Below, in pieces: positions 17,590-27,236 of a stretch of 64,000 bases of DNA. The position numbers and the translations under genes are program-made. Each line of letters begins with the position of its first letter. The first letter of the stretch is position 1. The DNA lies in the NCBI RefSeq assembly GCF_050589645.1, contig NZ_JBNGOQ010000001.1:806001-870000 (forward strand). The letters run 5' to 3'. This DNA comes from JBNGOQ01 sp050589645. Its GTDB lineage: Bacteria; Bacteroidota; Bacteroidia; Flavobacteriales; Flavobacteriaceae. The notes beneath the pieces are model-generated. The model saw only the letters and a list, made by a program, of their open reading frames with translations. It searched no databases and was not told the DNA's origin.

Positions 17590-20500
17590 TTAATTAACGG
17601 TACTGTCCGTGCTTGTACCTGAGCTTGTTGTGTCGATCTCTACCGAATCCAAAAGGTCTGGATCTTCGGGAGCGGGGACTTCCTGCAGAAAATCGGAACC
17701 GCCGCCTACAAAATGGTCGAATTTGTCGATATACTCATTAAAGATCAGGGTCTCTTTTTCCGCCATCTCCTGGGTATCGTTTTCGATCAGCGTATCAATG
17801 TTCCGGCGATATCCCTCCATATCGGCAATGATATTGTCAATATGTTCATATTGCTCGTCCAGGGGAATCCCCGCATAGTATTCCAAACGCTCCTGATATT
17901 TCTTTTTCAGGCGTTGAAACAAGTCTCGGGCCTTGTTGGTTTCCCCCACCTTATAGTAGCCGTCCAAGAAGGGTTCCACAAAAGTGTAGAAACCAAAATA
18001 GTCCAAAGGCATCTGCTCCATGGCGATATCGATAATATCCCTGGCTTTATCAATTTTTTCCTCATTGATCAGGGTTTCCACCAAGCGGGCCAGATTTCCC
18101 CTAAAGGAAAGTCCCTGGGAACGCGTTTGCGGGTCGTGATAGATTTCAGTACTACCCGAATTGCCCCAATCCCAGTTCTTTACAATATCGTACATCAGGT
18201 CTGCATCAATACGGCCCATTTCAAAGGCACTTCTGTTCTTGGTCTTTATGGGCACCAGTTTATAGGCCAGCCCATCCAATTGCAGGTAATCCTTCATCCA
18301 AATGTATTCCGCGTTGTCAAAACTGCCGCCAGAAAAATAAATAGGGCGTTTCCAATCGTTATTGGCAATAATGTCCAGCATAAGAATCCTGTTCTTGGTC
18401 AACACACTTTGTGGTAGGTCCAGGTCAATGTAATCCAGGATCAAGGCACTGTCCTTTTCCTTGACAAGCCCGCTTTCCAGGACATTCTTTTTGTTTACCG
18501 GAATACGGATCTTATGGGTAGGATAGAAGACAATGTTCAGGTTACTATCGGAATATTCACTTAAATCGGCCCCTTGTTTTTGCAACAGGTACTTAAACTT
18601 GGTCTGGGGCTTATCGCTGCCCACCCAATTCATGAAATCCTTGATGTTCCATCGACTATCGGTTATACCTTGGTGGTAGATCACATCGCGAGATCCCCAA
18701 CGATATGCCTCATGGGTCAGTTGCGAGGGTATGGGAGGACTCTCGTATGCCTGCCGCTTCATTTGATCAATATACCAATCCGTTGCAAAAAGGCTGGTGT
18801 TGACCACCCGTACATCGGTGCGGTACCCTTCTATTTCCTGGGCGTACCATAGCGGAAAGGTGTCATTGTCCCCAATGGTAAAGATGATGGCCCCGGCATC
18901 TTCCTGACAGGAATCCAGATAGGCCTTGGCCGTGGACCGTGCCGTGAAGCGATTAGATCGGTCGTGGTCGTCCCAGTTCTGATAGGCCATGACCCCTGGG
19001 ACCGTAAACAGGCAGAGGAGGGTGACCAGTGGTGCCAATACTTTCGGATTCATCAGTTTACGGAATTCATCGAATAGCGCATAAACGCCCAAACCGATCC
19101 ATAGGGCAAATATATAGAAGGATCCTACCAGGGAATAGTCCCGTTCCCTAGGCTGAAAAATGGAGGGGTTGGTATAGAACTGAATGGCCAGTCCGGTGAA
19201 CATAAAGAACACGAACAATACCCAAAATTGCTTGGGGTTCTTACTGATCTGAAAGACCAGCCCTATAATACCCAGCAGGAGCGGTAAAAAGAAATACGTG
19301 TTCCGTCCTTTGTTGTTCAAATCATCGCTGGGGAGGTTGTCTTGGCTGCCCAAACGCTGACTATCCACAAAATTGATTCCGCTGAGCCAATTTCCGTTGT
19401 TGTCATAGCGGCCCTGCAGATCATTTTGTTTCCCGACAAAGTTCCACATAAAATATCGCCAGTACATATAGCCGAATTGAAATTCGAACATGTATTTAAC
19501 GTTGTCCCAAACCGATGGGGGCTGTACCTCTATATATTCGTTGAACTGTCGCAGAAAGCCAATGTACTGTTCCTCGTCTATTTCGCCATTGGCGTATCCC
19601 GTTTTTAGTTGGTTCACCGCCTTTCTGAGTTCCGCATTGGATTCACGCATCTTAAAATCCAAGGGACCAAAGTAGCGCATATAATTTTCGGCATTCTGAT
19701 CGCTCCACATACGGGGCAATAGGCCCACATGTTTTTTATTGGGTCCTTGGAGTGCATCCTCATAGTCGTTTACAATAATGTATTTCCCTAGGGCCCTGTC
19801 TTTCTCGTATTTGGGTTTTTCATCGATCTCATCGCCGGCCGGGGCAAAGAGATCGGAGTAATAGGCCCCGTAAATAGGGCTGTCCACTCCGGGATACTGT
19901 TCCCTATTGTAATACGCCAAAAGGGATCGTGCGTCCGAGGGGTTGTTCTCATTGATCACCACATTGGCATTGGCACGTATGGGGAGCATTAACCAAGATG
20001 AAAATCCAAGAAACAGGAACATGGTGCACAGCACAATGGTGTTGGCCTTCCTATAGTTGTTTTTGCGGGTATAACGCAGGCCGTAATAGAAGGCTCCTGC
20101 AAAAAGGAGTCCCATGATAAGGGTCCCGGAATTAAAGGGCAATCCTATGCTATTAATAAAAAAGACTTCGCTCCATCCGAACAACTTCAAGACATAGGTA
20201 AGCGAAAATTTATAGACCACCATTAAAATGACGACCACGATAATGTTGGCGAGCAAGAAGTTCTTAACGGTGGTGGTCCGGTATTTTTTAAAGTAGTACA
20301 GAAGCCCTATGGACGGAATGGCCAAAAAGCCCATAAACTGTATTCCAAAGGTGAGCCCCACCACAAAGGAAATCAGCACCAACCAGCGGTTGCCCCTTGG
20401 GTCATCCAAATCATCGGTCCATTTAAGTCCCAACCAAAGCAACAGCGCCATAATAAAACTGGCCATGGCATATACTTCGGTTTCTACCGCGTTGAACCAA

Positions 20501-20913
20501 AAACTATCGGAATACGCAAAGGCCAAACTTCCTACAAGGCCACTTCCCAAAACAGCAATGGCCCTACTATTGGTAAAGGCATGCCCTTTTTGGATCAATT
20601 TTCTGACCAGATTGGTGATGGTCCAGAACATAAAGAGAACGGTAAAGGCACTGGATACGCCCGATACATAGTTCACCATAAGGGCCACCTGTTGGTCATC
20701 CAGGGCAAACATGGAGAAGAAAGCCCCGATCATTTGTAATAGTGGTGCTCCGGGAGGATGCCCTACCTGTAATTTTGCTGCCGTGGTAATGTATTCCCCT
20801 GCATCCCAGAAACTACTTGTAGGTTCAACCGTAATTCCGTAAGTGATAAGGGCGATTAAAAAAACGGCCCACCCCAGCATGGTGTTCCATTTCTCGAAGT
20901 TCTTTGAAAACAT
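17590..20913 (-). CDS. DUF2723 large membrane protein (glycosyltransferase-like)
   Basis: 1107 residues. The N-terminal half has about a dozen membrane segments and starts with the DUF2723 pattern: GWAVFLIALITYGITVEPTSSFWDAGEYITTAAKLQVGHPPGAPLLQMIG, including the WDAGE acidic motif after the first helix, placed as in GT-C-type protein mannosyltransferases. The second half (about 640-1107) is soluble with a GDNDTFPLWYAQEI segment and helical repeats toward the C-terminus. GT-C enzymes transfer sugars from lipid-linked donors outside the membrane; Bacteroidota do O-glycosylate exported proteins, but this role is inferred. Monocistronic. Confidence 0.85.
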   Translation of the reverse strand: MFSKNFEKWNTMLGWAVFLIALITYGITVEPTSSFWDAGEYITTAAKLQVGHPPGAPLLQMIGAFFSMFALDDQQVALMVNYVSGVSSAFTVLFMFWTITNLVRKLIQKGHAFTNSRAIAVLGSGLVGSLAFAYSDSFWFNAVETEVYAMASFIMALLLWLGLKWTDDLDDPRGNRWLVLISFVVGLTFGIQFMGFLAIPSIGLLYYFKKYRTTTVKNFLLANIIVVVILMVVYKFSLTYVLKLFGWSEVFFINSIGLPFNSGTLIMGLLFAGAFYYGLRYTRKNNYRKANTIVLCTMFLFLGFSSWLMLPIRANANVVINENNPSDARSLLAYYNREQYPGVDSPIYGAYYSDLFAPAGDEIDEKPKYEKDRALGKYIIVNDYEDALQGPNKKHVGLLPRMWSDQNAENYMRYFGPLDFKMRESNAELRKAVNQLKTGYANGEIDEEQYIGFLRQFNEYIEVQPPSVWDNVKYMFEFQFGYMYWRYFMWNFVGKQNDLQGRYDNNGNWLSGINFVDSQRLGSQDNLPSDDLNNKGRNTYFFLPLLLGIIGLVFQISKNPKQFWVLFVFFMFTGLAIQFYTNPSIFQPRERDYSLVGSFYIFALWIGLGVYALFDEFRKLMNPKVLAPLVTLLCLFTVPGVMAYQNWDDHDRSNRFTARSTAKAYLDSCQEDAGAIIFTIGDNDTFPLWYAQEIEGYRTDVRVVNTSLFATDWYIDQMKRQAYESPPIPSQLTHEAYRWGSRDVIYHQGITDSRWNIKDFMNWVGSDKPQTKFKYLLQKQGADLSEYSDSNLNIVFYPTHKIRIPVNKKNVLESGLVKEKDSALILDYIDLDLPQSVLTKNRILMLDIIANNDWKRPIYFSGGSFDNAEYIWMKDYLQLDGLAYKLVPIKTKNRSAFEMGRIDADLMYDIVKNWDWGNSGSTEIYHDPQTRSQGLSFRGNLARLVETLINEEKIDKARDIIDIAMEQMPLDYFGFYTFVEPFLDGYYKVGETNKARDLFQRLKKKYQERLEYYAGIPLDEQYEHIDNIIADMEGYRRNIDTLIENDTQEMAEKETLIFNEYIDKFDHFVGGGSDFLQEVPAPEDPDLLDSVEIDTTSSGTSTDSTVN

Positions 20914-21012
20914 GCGGTCTGTAGTTTATCCGATGGGCGAATTTACTAATTAAAATAGAATGGGAATGCTCTTTTGGCAAAACCTTTAGGTTTAAAATAT
21001 TTAGATTAAGTA

Positions 21013-21043
21013 TTGGTGCAAACAAAACTTTATTATAAATTTG
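21013..21043 (+). promoter_or_regulatory. Promoter of tRNA-Gln
   Basis: TTGG at 21013-21016, a 19-base spacer, then TAAATTTG at 21036-21043, an exact -7 match, ending 18 bases before the tRNA 5' end. Confidence 0.65.
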
Positions 21044-21061
21044 CAGGCTCTTAAGCGGTAT

Positions 21062-21133
21062 TGGCCTATGGTGTAATTGGCAACACAGCTGGTTTTGGTC
21101 CAGTCGTTCTAGGTTCGAGTCCTAGTAGGCCAA
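21062..21133 (+). tRNA. tRNA-Gln (anticodon TTG)
   Basis: Acceptor stem TGGCCTA (21062-21068) pairs with TAGGCCA (21126-21132), with U1-A72 as usual for bacterial tRNA-Gln. The anticodon stem CTGG/CCAG encloses the loop TTTTGGT, giving anticodon TTG for CAA codons. The T-arm has GGTTCGAGTCC. The 3' CCA is not encoded and must be added after transcription. A terminator follows at 21151. Confidence 0.95.
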
Positions 21134-21150
21134 CAAAAAAGTTTAAGTTT

Positions 21151-21184
21151 TAATCCCGGTTCCTTCAAGGGGCCGGGATTTTTT
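21151..21184. terminator. Intrinsic terminator shared by tRNA-Gln and the antiporter gene
   Basis: AATCCCGG (21152-21159) pairs with CCGGGATT (21173-21180), followed by a T run into the last codons of the convergent antiporter gene. Confidence 0.8.
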
Positions 21185-22514
21185 ATTCCCGCTCGCCTGG
21201 TTCGTCTGTCCCCAATTCATCAGGTCCCTGCTTTTCTTCCAAATCCAAGGGAATGGGTTCCGAGATCTCTGGCTCATAGGCTTTGTGCAGTGCATCAAAT
21301 TCTTCGTCCACCTCGTCCAACAAGGTTTTCATTTTCTTTTTGTCCCGGATCATGCCCCAGGTCATGATAAGACTGGTGGCGATAATCACAAAAAGCAATA
21401 TGCCTGGTTCAAAAGTAGCTACCTGGGCCTCTTGGGGAATGGCATAGAACAAAAGAACGGTGATAAGGCCCCTGGGTGCTATGAACAATTGGGGAAAGAT
21501 GTCACTGCCGATAAACGTCCGCAGCACTGCGAAGCGTATGGCATAGATCGAAAGGATGATCAACAGACTTATCAAGGCCACACTAATGCTCCATAGGGAG
21601 GCAATGGCAATGGTCAGCCCAAAAATCACAAAGAAAAAGGTCCGTACCACAAAAGCGGTTTCCAAAGTTACAATGTGAAGCTCGTGATAAATTTGTTCGG
21701 CCTTTTTGGTATCGAGAAAAACGGACAACTTTCCGGCAAAAAACAATTTCATGTTGGCGATGACCAATCCGAAAATAAGGATGATCAGTAGGGAGGAGAG
21801 ATGCAGTTGTTTACCTATGGCGTAGAGCAAAAGGAGTACGGCGATCAATAGAAACAGCTTGGCCTGACTCTTGATTTTCTGAAAAATGAGGATTATGGCA
21901 TAACTGGCGATCAGCGATATCACAATGGTGAGCAAAATGTTCCCGGCAAAAATCCCGATGCCCCCACTTTCTGACGGATTTAGTCTCCCCACCAGGAAAT
22001 AAAACATCATAATGCCCATGATATCCGAGAAGGTGCTTTCATAGATGTGAAATTCCTTTTTGTGGTCTGCCAATCCGCTTACGCTCGGAATAATGATGGC
22101 GCTGGAAAGAATGGATAAGGGCGTGGCATATAACCAGGCCGAGTGCATGCTCATATCGGGGATGAATTGGTATAGGACCAAGGCCGCCACCCAGGCAGAG
22201 GCCAATAGTCCAATGAGCGCTATGGCCATGGATTTTAGGATGGGCACCATTTTTTCGCGCTTCAATTCCAGTTCCAGCGCAGCTTCCAGCACAATCATTA
22301 TCAATCCCACAATGCCCAGGACTTCCAAGGCGGGAAAGAAGTTTACCTGCTCTGAGGTAAAGTACTTTAGAAAAAATTGCAGGATTACCCCCAAAATAAT
22401 AAGTAACAGTACCGACGGAATATTGGTCCTTTTGGAGATACCGTTGAAAAGGAAGGACAATATAAGGATTACGGAAGCCTCGATAATGAGGTTATAGGAT
22501 GAGAAGATTTCCAT
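21183..22514 (-). CDS. Cation:proton antiporter (CPA family)
   Basis: 443 residues with about 12 membrane helices over residues 8-400, beginning IIEASVILILSFLFNGISKRTNIPSVLLLIILGVILQFFL, as in sodium/potassium-proton antiporters of the CPA superfamily. A central pair of charged helices (GLIMIVLEAALELELKREK; STFSDIMGIMMFYFL with a buried Asp) is where the exchange site lies in the family. The C-terminal 50 residues are soluble and very acidic (EEFDALHKAYEPEISEPIPLDLEEK), with no TrkA-type domain. It would exchange Na+ or K+ for protons at the inner membrane; the ion is not certain. Confidence 0.88.
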   Translation of the reverse strand: MEIFSSYNLIIEASVILILSFLFNGISKRTNIPSVLLLIILGVILQFFLKYFTSEQVNFFPALEVLGIVGLIMIVLEAALELELKREKMVPILKSMAIALIGLLASAWVAALVLYQFIPDMSMHSAWLYATPLSILSSAIIIPSVSGLADHKKEFHIYESTFSDIMGIMMFYFLVGRLNPSESGGIGIFAGNILLTIVISLIASYAIILIFQKIKSQAKLFLLIAVLLLLYAIGKQLHLSSLLIILIFGLVIANMKLFFAGKLSVFLDTKKAEQIYHELHIVTLETAFVVRTFFFVIFGLTIAIASLWSISVALISLLIILSIYAIRFAVLRTFIGSDIFPQLFIAPRGLITVLLFYAIPQEAQVATFEPGILLFVIIATSLIMTWGMIRDKKKMKTLLDEVDEEFDALHKAYEPEISEPIPLDLEEKQGPDELGTDEPGERE

Positions 22515-22631
22515 GGGTTTGGTTATAAACGGTTATTGTTCGCTCGGATTAAAAATACGGTTAAATCACGGACTTTCGTCAAGGCGTCGGTTGTAATAGT
22601 CAACAATGATTTAAACATCTTGTAATGATTA

Positions 22632-22660
22632 TTGGGAAAACCAAAAAAGTTGTATATTTG
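22632..22660 (+). promoter_or_regulatory. Promoter of the rimP-nusA-infB operon
   Basis: TTGG at 22632-22635, a 17-base spacer, then TATATTTG at 22653-22660, a perfect -7 match. The predicted transcript starts near 22667, leaving a leader of about 58 bases that contains a terminator-like hairpin. The TTG at 22632 is therefore a promoter box and not a start codon. Confidence 0.75.
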
Positions 22661-22687
22661 CAGCACTGAAAGGATATACGTATTCAT

Positions 22688-22713
22688 GAGGGGACAATTT
22701 AGTCCCCTCTTTT
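22688..22713 (+). promoter_or_regulatory. Terminator-like hairpin in the rimP leader (candidate attenuator)
   Basis: GAGGGGAC (22688-22695) pairs perfectly with GTCCCCTC (22702-22709) around the loop AATTTA, followed by TTTTATTA. It lies between the promoter and the rimP start, so transcription has to pass it to reach rimP, nusA and infB. An attenuation role is inferred from position and shape. Confidence 0.7.
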
Positions 22714-22724
22714 ATTACTTACAA

Positions 22725-23189
22725 ATGATGTTGCAGGAGAAGGTAACCACACTTTTAGAGGAGGCCCTTGGGAAAAACGAGACACTTTTTCTGATCGATT
22801 TTTCCATTTCGCCAGACAATAAGATCAAAATTACCTTGGATGGTGATGAGGGCGTAAGTCTGCAGGATTGTATGGATATCAGTAGGGCCATAGAACATAA
22901 TTTGGACCGGGAGGAAGAGGATTTTGCCTTGGAAGTGGCATCCGCAGGAGCCACAACGCCCTTGACCATGGCACGGCAGTATAGAAAGAATATCGGCAGG
23001 AAATTGGAGGTACGGACCTTGAGCGAAAGTATTGAGGGCGAATTAACAGCAGCCGAAGACGATAGCATTACCCTGGAATGGAAGGCCAGGGAGCCCAAAC
23101 CCATCGGTAAGGGCAAGGTAACCGTACGGAAAAAGCAGGAAATTGCACTTTCCGATATTCAAGAAGCAAAAGTTGTATTAAAATTTTAA
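22725..23189 (+). CDS. rimP: Ribosome maturation factor RimP
   Basis: 154 residues from the ATG at 22725 (MMLQEKVTTLLEEAL); a second ATG follows at 22728. Upstream in-frame codons run through the leader hairpin and promoter and are excluded. RimP assists late 30S assembly. Motifs: FLIDFSISPDNKIKITLDGDEGVSLQDCMDISRAIE, LEVASAGATTPLTMARQYRKNIGRKL. It opens the rimP-nusA-infB operon conserved across bacteria; nusA follows after 13 bases. Confidence 0.95.
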   Translation: MMLQEKVTTLLEEALGKNETLFLIDFSISPDNKIKITLDGDEGVSLQDCMDISRAIEHNLDREEEDFALEVASAGATTPLTMARQYRKNIGRKLEVRTLSESIEGELTAAEDDSITLEWKAREPKPIGKGKVTVRKKQEIALSDIQEAKVVLKF

Positions 23190-23202
23190 TTGTAGATCAA
23201 AA

Positions 23203-24435
23203 ATGGAAAATATTGCGTTAATCGAGTCCTTCTCGGAATTTAAGGATGATAAATTCATAGATAGGGTAACGCTTATGGCGATTTTGGAAGATGTGTTTAG
23301 GAACGCCCTAAAGAAGAAATTCGGTTCGGACGATAACTTTGATATTATCATCAACCCGGACAAAGGCGATTTGGAGATATGGAGGAACCGGGTCGTTGTG
23401 GAAGATGGGGAAGTGGAAGATCCCCTGGAAGAGATTTCGCTCTCCGAGGCGCGCAAGATCGAACCCGATTTTGAAGTAGGAGAGGACGTTTCCGAAGAGG
23501 TGAAGCTTATCGATTTGGGAAGAAGGGCCATCCTGGCGCTTCGCCAAAACCTGATTTCGAAAATACACGAGCACGACAATACTACCATTTACAAACAGTT
23601 CAAGGATCTGGAAGGAGAGATTTATACGGCAGAGGTACACCACATACGTCACAAGGCCATTATCTTATTGGATGATGAGGGCAACGAGATCATCTTGCCC
23701 AAGGACAAGCAGATTCCCTCGGATTTCTTTCGAAAAGGAGACAATGTTCGGGGTATCGTTGAAAGCGTGGAACTCAAGGGGAACAAACCTACCATCATTA
23801 TGTCTAGAACCTCTCCGACCTTCTTGGAACAATTGTTCTTCCAGGAAATCCCCGAGGTGTTCGATGGACTTATCACCATTAAAAAAGCGGTACGCATTCC
23901 CGGGGAGAAGGCCAAGGTGGCCGTGGACTCCTATGATGACAGGATAGATCCCGTAGGTGCTTGTGTAGGGATGAAGGGATCGCGTATCCACGGTATCGTT
24001 AGGGAACTGGGCAATGAAAATATAGACGTGATCAACTGGACCAACAACCCACAGTTGTTGGTTACCCGTGCCTTAAGTCCGGCCAGGGTATCCACGGTAA
24101 AATTGAACGATGAGAAGATGACGGCCCAGGTGTACCTTAGACCAGAGGAAGTATCCAAGGCCATTGGTAGGGGCGGTCATAATATCCGATTGGCAGGACA
24201 ACTAACCGGTTATGAGATCGATGTGTTCCGAGAAGGCGTTGAAGAAGATGTGGAACTGACGGAGTTTTCTGATGAAATCGAAGGTTGGATCATTGATGAA
24301 CTTAAGAAAATAGGCATGGATACTGCACGAAGTGTCCTGGAACAAGATGTGAATGATTTGGTAAAACGTACCGATTTGGAAGAGGAGACAATTTTGGAAG
24401 TTGTGCGTATACTAAAAGAAGAGTTTGAAGATTAA
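23203..24435 (+). CDS. nusA: Transcription termination/antitermination factor NusA
   Basis: 410 residues. N-terminal RNA polymerase-binding domain (about 1-125), S1 domain (about 130-200; EGEIYTAEVHHIRHKAIILLD), then two KH domains (about 230-345) with the hallmark DPVGACVGMKGSRIHGIVRELGNENIDVINW and YLRPEEVSKAIGRGGHNIRLAGQLTGYEIDV. The C-terminal acidic repeats of gamma-proteobacterial NusA are absent, as usual in Bacteroidota. It modulates pausing and termination; in the operon it could act on its own leader hairpin at 22688. Confidence 0.97.
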   Translation: MENIALIESFSEFKDDKFIDRVTLMAILEDVFRNALKKKFGSDDNFDIIINPDKGDLEIWRNRVVVEDGEVEDPLEEISLSEARKIEPDFEVGEDVSEEVKLIDLGRRAILALRQNLISKIHEHDNTTIYKQFKDLEGEIYTAEVHHIRHKAIILLDDEGNEIILPKDKQIPSDFFRKGDNVRGIVESVELKGNKPTIIMSRTSPTFLEQLFFQEIPEVFDGLITIKKAVRIPGEKAKVAVDSYDDRIDPVGACVGMKGSRIHGIVRELGNENIDVINWTNNPQLLVTRALSPARVSTVKLNDEKMTAQVYLRPEEVSKAIGRGGHNIRLAGQLTGYEIDVFREGVEEDVELTEFSDEIEGWIIDELKKIGMDTARSVLEQDVNDLVKRTDLEEETILEVVRILKEEFED

Positions 24436-24478
24436 GCTATATATTAGCGACAAATTATAAGAATAGGAATAATTATTT

Positions 24479-27157
24479 ATGGCAGAAAGTGCAACGATAA
24501 GGCTTAACAAAGTTCTAAGGGAACTGAATATTTCATTGGATCGAGCGGTGGATTTCCTCTCGTCCAAAGGACATGACGTGGAGGCCAGACCTACCACGAA
24601 AATTTCCAATGAAGTATATCAGGTGCTTTTGGATGAGTTCCAGACGGATATGAGCAAGAAAGTTGCATCCAAGGAAGTAGGGGAAGAAAAGCGCAAGGAG
24701 AAGGAAGCCATACGATTACAACTGGAGCAGGAGCAAGAAGAGAAAAGGCTGGCCAGGGAGAAACGCTCGGCCTCCGAGCAGGTCGTTAAGGCCAAAGTGG
24801 AGCTTTCCGGGCCCAAGACCGTTGGCAAGATAGAGCTGGATACCAAAAAGAAGGCACCCGCCAAAGTGGAGAAGCCCGCAGTTGAGGAGGTAAAAGCCCC
24901 TGAGCCCAAAACAACAAAGGAAACACCGAAAACTGAAGAAAAACCGGCAGCGGAAACGAAACCAGCAGCAACAGAAGAGGCAAAACCCGAGTCGATCACG
25001 ACACAGTACAAAAAACTTTCTGGGCCAAAAATAATGGGTGATAAAATCGACCTTACCAAGTTCGAAAAGCCCAAGAAAAAGAAAGAACCCGCAAAGGAAA
25101 CCCCTAAGGAGGATGCTTCTTCCGACAGACGGAAACGAAGAAAGCGAATTATCAGCAAAGGAAATGGCAACGGTCCAAATGGCGGTGCCAGGGGTAAAGA
25201 TGGCGCCAGGAAAGGGGCCGGACAACGTTTTGCTTCTGTTTCCAAGGTAGAACCTACCGAGGAAGAAGTACAAAAGCAGGTACGGGAGACCCTGGAGAAA
25301 CTACAGGGGAAATCCAAAAAAGGCAAAGGAGCCAAATACCGACGGGATAAAAGAGACCAGCATAGGCAACAGACCGAAAAGGATCTGGAACAACAAGAGT
25401 TGGACAGCAAAATCCTTAAGGTGACCGAATTTGTGACGGTAAACGAGGTGGCAACCATGATGGATGTTTCCACGACCGAGATTATTTCGGCCTGTATGTC
25501 GTTGGGCATCATGATGACCATGAACCAACGTTTGGATGCGGAGACGCTTTCCATCGTGGCCGATGAGTTTGGCTATGAAGTAGAATTCGTGACCGCGGAT
25601 ATCGAAGAATCCATTCTCGAAGAGGAGGATGCACCCGAAGACCTGAAACCAAGAGCACCCATCGTAACTGTAATGGGACACGTAGACCACGGAAAAACCT
25701 CCCTGCTCGATTATATCCGAAAGGAGAACGTAATAGCAGGGGAGAGCGGTGGAATAACCCAACATATAGGGGCCTATGGCGTAAGCCTGGAAGGCGGACA
25801 AAAGATTACCTTTTTGGACACCCCTGGTCACGAAGCCTTTACGGCCATGCGTGCACGGGGAGCCCAGGTAACCGATATTGCCATAATCGTGGTCGCGGCC
25901 GATGATGATATTATGCCCCAGACCAAGGAGGCTATTAGCCATGCGCAGGCAGCGGGTGTGCCCATTGTCTTTGCCATCAACAAAATAGATAGGCCCACGG
26001 CCAATCCGGATAAGATTAAGGAAGGCCTGGCGGCCATGAACCTTTTGGTAGAGGACTGGGGCGGTAAAATACAATCGCACGACATCTCTGCCAAAACCGG
26101 GGACGGTATCAATGAACTCCTAGAAAAAGTGTTATTGGAGGCCGAACTGCTGGAGTTAAAGGCAAATCCGGATAAATTGGCCTCCGGAACCGTGGTTGAA
26201 GCGTTCCTGGACAAGGGAAGGGGCTATGTGTCTACCATCTTGGTACAGGCAGGAACACTCGGGATCGGGGATTACGTGCTGGCAGGTACCTGTAGTGGTA
26301 AGGTGAAAGCCATGCAGGATGAACGTGGAAAAAATGTAGAATCCGTTGGACCCTCAACACCTATTTCCATTTTGGGATTGGACGGTGCCCCGCAAGCGGG
26401 AGATAAGTTCAACATACTGGAAGACGAAAGGGAAGCAAAACAAATTGCTGCCAAACGAGGGCAATTGCAGCGCGAGCAGACCGTAAGGACGCAGCGCCAT
26501 ATTACCCTTGATGAAATTGGCAGGCGAATTGCCCTGGGAGATTTCAAGGAACTGAACATTATCTTGAAGGGTGATGTTGACGGATCTGTTGAAGCCTTGA
26601 CGGATTCCTTCCAAAAGCTGTCTACCGATGAGATCCAAGTGAACATCATACACAAGGCGGTAGGCGCCATTACGGAATCGGATGTCTTATTGGCCTCGGC
26701 TTCGGACGCCATCATTATCGGATTTAATGTAAGGCCCATGGGCAATGCCCGAGCCATTGCGGAAAAAGAGGAAATCGATGTACGTATGTATTCCATCATT
26801 TACGACGCGATCAATGACCTTAAAGATGCCATGGAAGGTATGTTGTCTCCTGAAATGAAGGAAGAAATTACCGGAACGGCAGAAATACGTGAGACCTTTA
26901 AGATTTCAAAAGTGGGTACGATCGCCGGATGTATGGTAACCAGTGGCAAGATATTCAGAAATTCTGGCATCAGGCTCATTAGGGACGGCGTGGTCATCAA
27001 TACCGGCGAACTATCGTCCTTAAAACGTTTCAAGGATGATGTTAAGGAAGTTGCCAAAGGGTATGATTGTGGTCTGCAGATCAAAAACTACAATGATATC
27101 AAAGAAGGTGATATTGTAGAGGCCTTCCAGGAAATTGCCGTTAAGAAGAAACTTTAA
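24479..27157 (+). CDS. infB: Translation initiation factor IF-2
   Basis: 892 residues. N-terminal IF2_N motif (about 5-55; LNKVLRELNISLDRAVDFLSSKGHDVEARP), a long charged Lys/Glu/Pro-rich linker (about 60-290), a second IF2_N-like segment (about 320-375), then the GTPase: GHVDHGKT at 400-407, DTPGHEAFTAMRARG, NKIDRP, followed by the beta-barrel, domain 3 and C-terminal fMet-tRNA-binding barrel. It brings fMet-tRNA to the 30S subunit. Lies 43 bases after nusA, last gene of the operon, followed by a terminator. Confidence 0.97.
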   Translation: MAESATIRLNKVLRELNISLDRAVDFLSSKGHDVEARPTTKISNEVYQVLLDEFQTDMSKKVASKEVGEEKRKEKEAIRLQLEQEQEEKRLAREKRSASEQVVKAKVELSGPKTVGKIELDTKKKAPAKVEKPAVEEVKAPEPKTTKETPKTEEKPAAETKPAATEEAKPESITTQYKKLSGPKIMGDKIDLTKFEKPKKKKEPAKETPKEDASSDRRKRRKRIISKGNGNGPNGGARGKDGARKGAGQRFASVSKVEPTEEEVQKQVRETLEKLQGKSKKGKGAKYRRDKRDQHRQQTEKDLEQQELDSKILKVTEFVTVNEVATMMDVSTTEIISACMSLGIMMTMNQRLDAETLSIVADEFGYEVEFVTADIEESILEEEDAPEDLKPRAPIVTVMGHVDHGKTSLLDYIRKENVIAGESGGITQHIGAYGVSLEGGQKITFLDTPGHEAFTAMRARGAQVTDIAIIVVAADDDIMPQTKEAISHAQAAGVPIVFAINKIDRPTANPDKIKEGLAAMNLLVEDWGGKIQSHDISAKTGDGINELLEKVLLEAELLELKANPDKLASGTVVEAFLDKGRGYVSTILVQAGTLGIGDYVLAGTCSGKVKAMQDERGKNVESVGPSTPISILGLDGAPQAGDKFNILEDEREAKQIAAKRGQLQREQTVRTQRHITLDEIGRRIALGDFKELNIILKGDVDGSVEALTDSFQKLSTDEIQVNIIHKAVGAITESDVLLASASDAIIIGFNVRPMGNARAIAEKEEIDVRMYSIIYDAINDLKDAMEGMLSPEMKEEITGTAEIRETFKISKVGTIAGCMVTSGKIFRNSGIRLIRDGVVINTGELSSLKRFKDDVKEVAKGYDCGLQIKNYNDIKEGDIVEAFQEIAVKKKL

Positions 27158-27197
27158 TGCAAGGACGGGGATATTTTTTGTCCCGTAAAACAAAACG

Positions 27198-27236
27198 AAA
27201 AAACAAAAAAGACCTATTTGGTCTTTTTTGTTTTTT
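27198..27236. terminator. Bidirectional intrinsic terminator after infB
   Basis: An A-rich arm ending AAGACC pairs with GGTCTT and a long T-rich arm around the loop TATTT; nearly symmetric, so active on both strands. Its 3' arm also encodes the last residues and stop of the convergent SPOR gene. Confidence 0.85.

Noticed and set aside
22632..22724. Longer RimP starting from the TTG at 22632
   Set aside because: The TTG is the -33 box of a good promoter, and the added residues run through a -7 box and hairpin; known RimP proteins start near MLQEKV.
24619..25554. Antisense frame of 311 codons over infB
   Set aside because: It lies on the Lys/Glu-rich linker, whose complement gives Ser/Phe/Leu-rich nonsense; no start context or family pattern.
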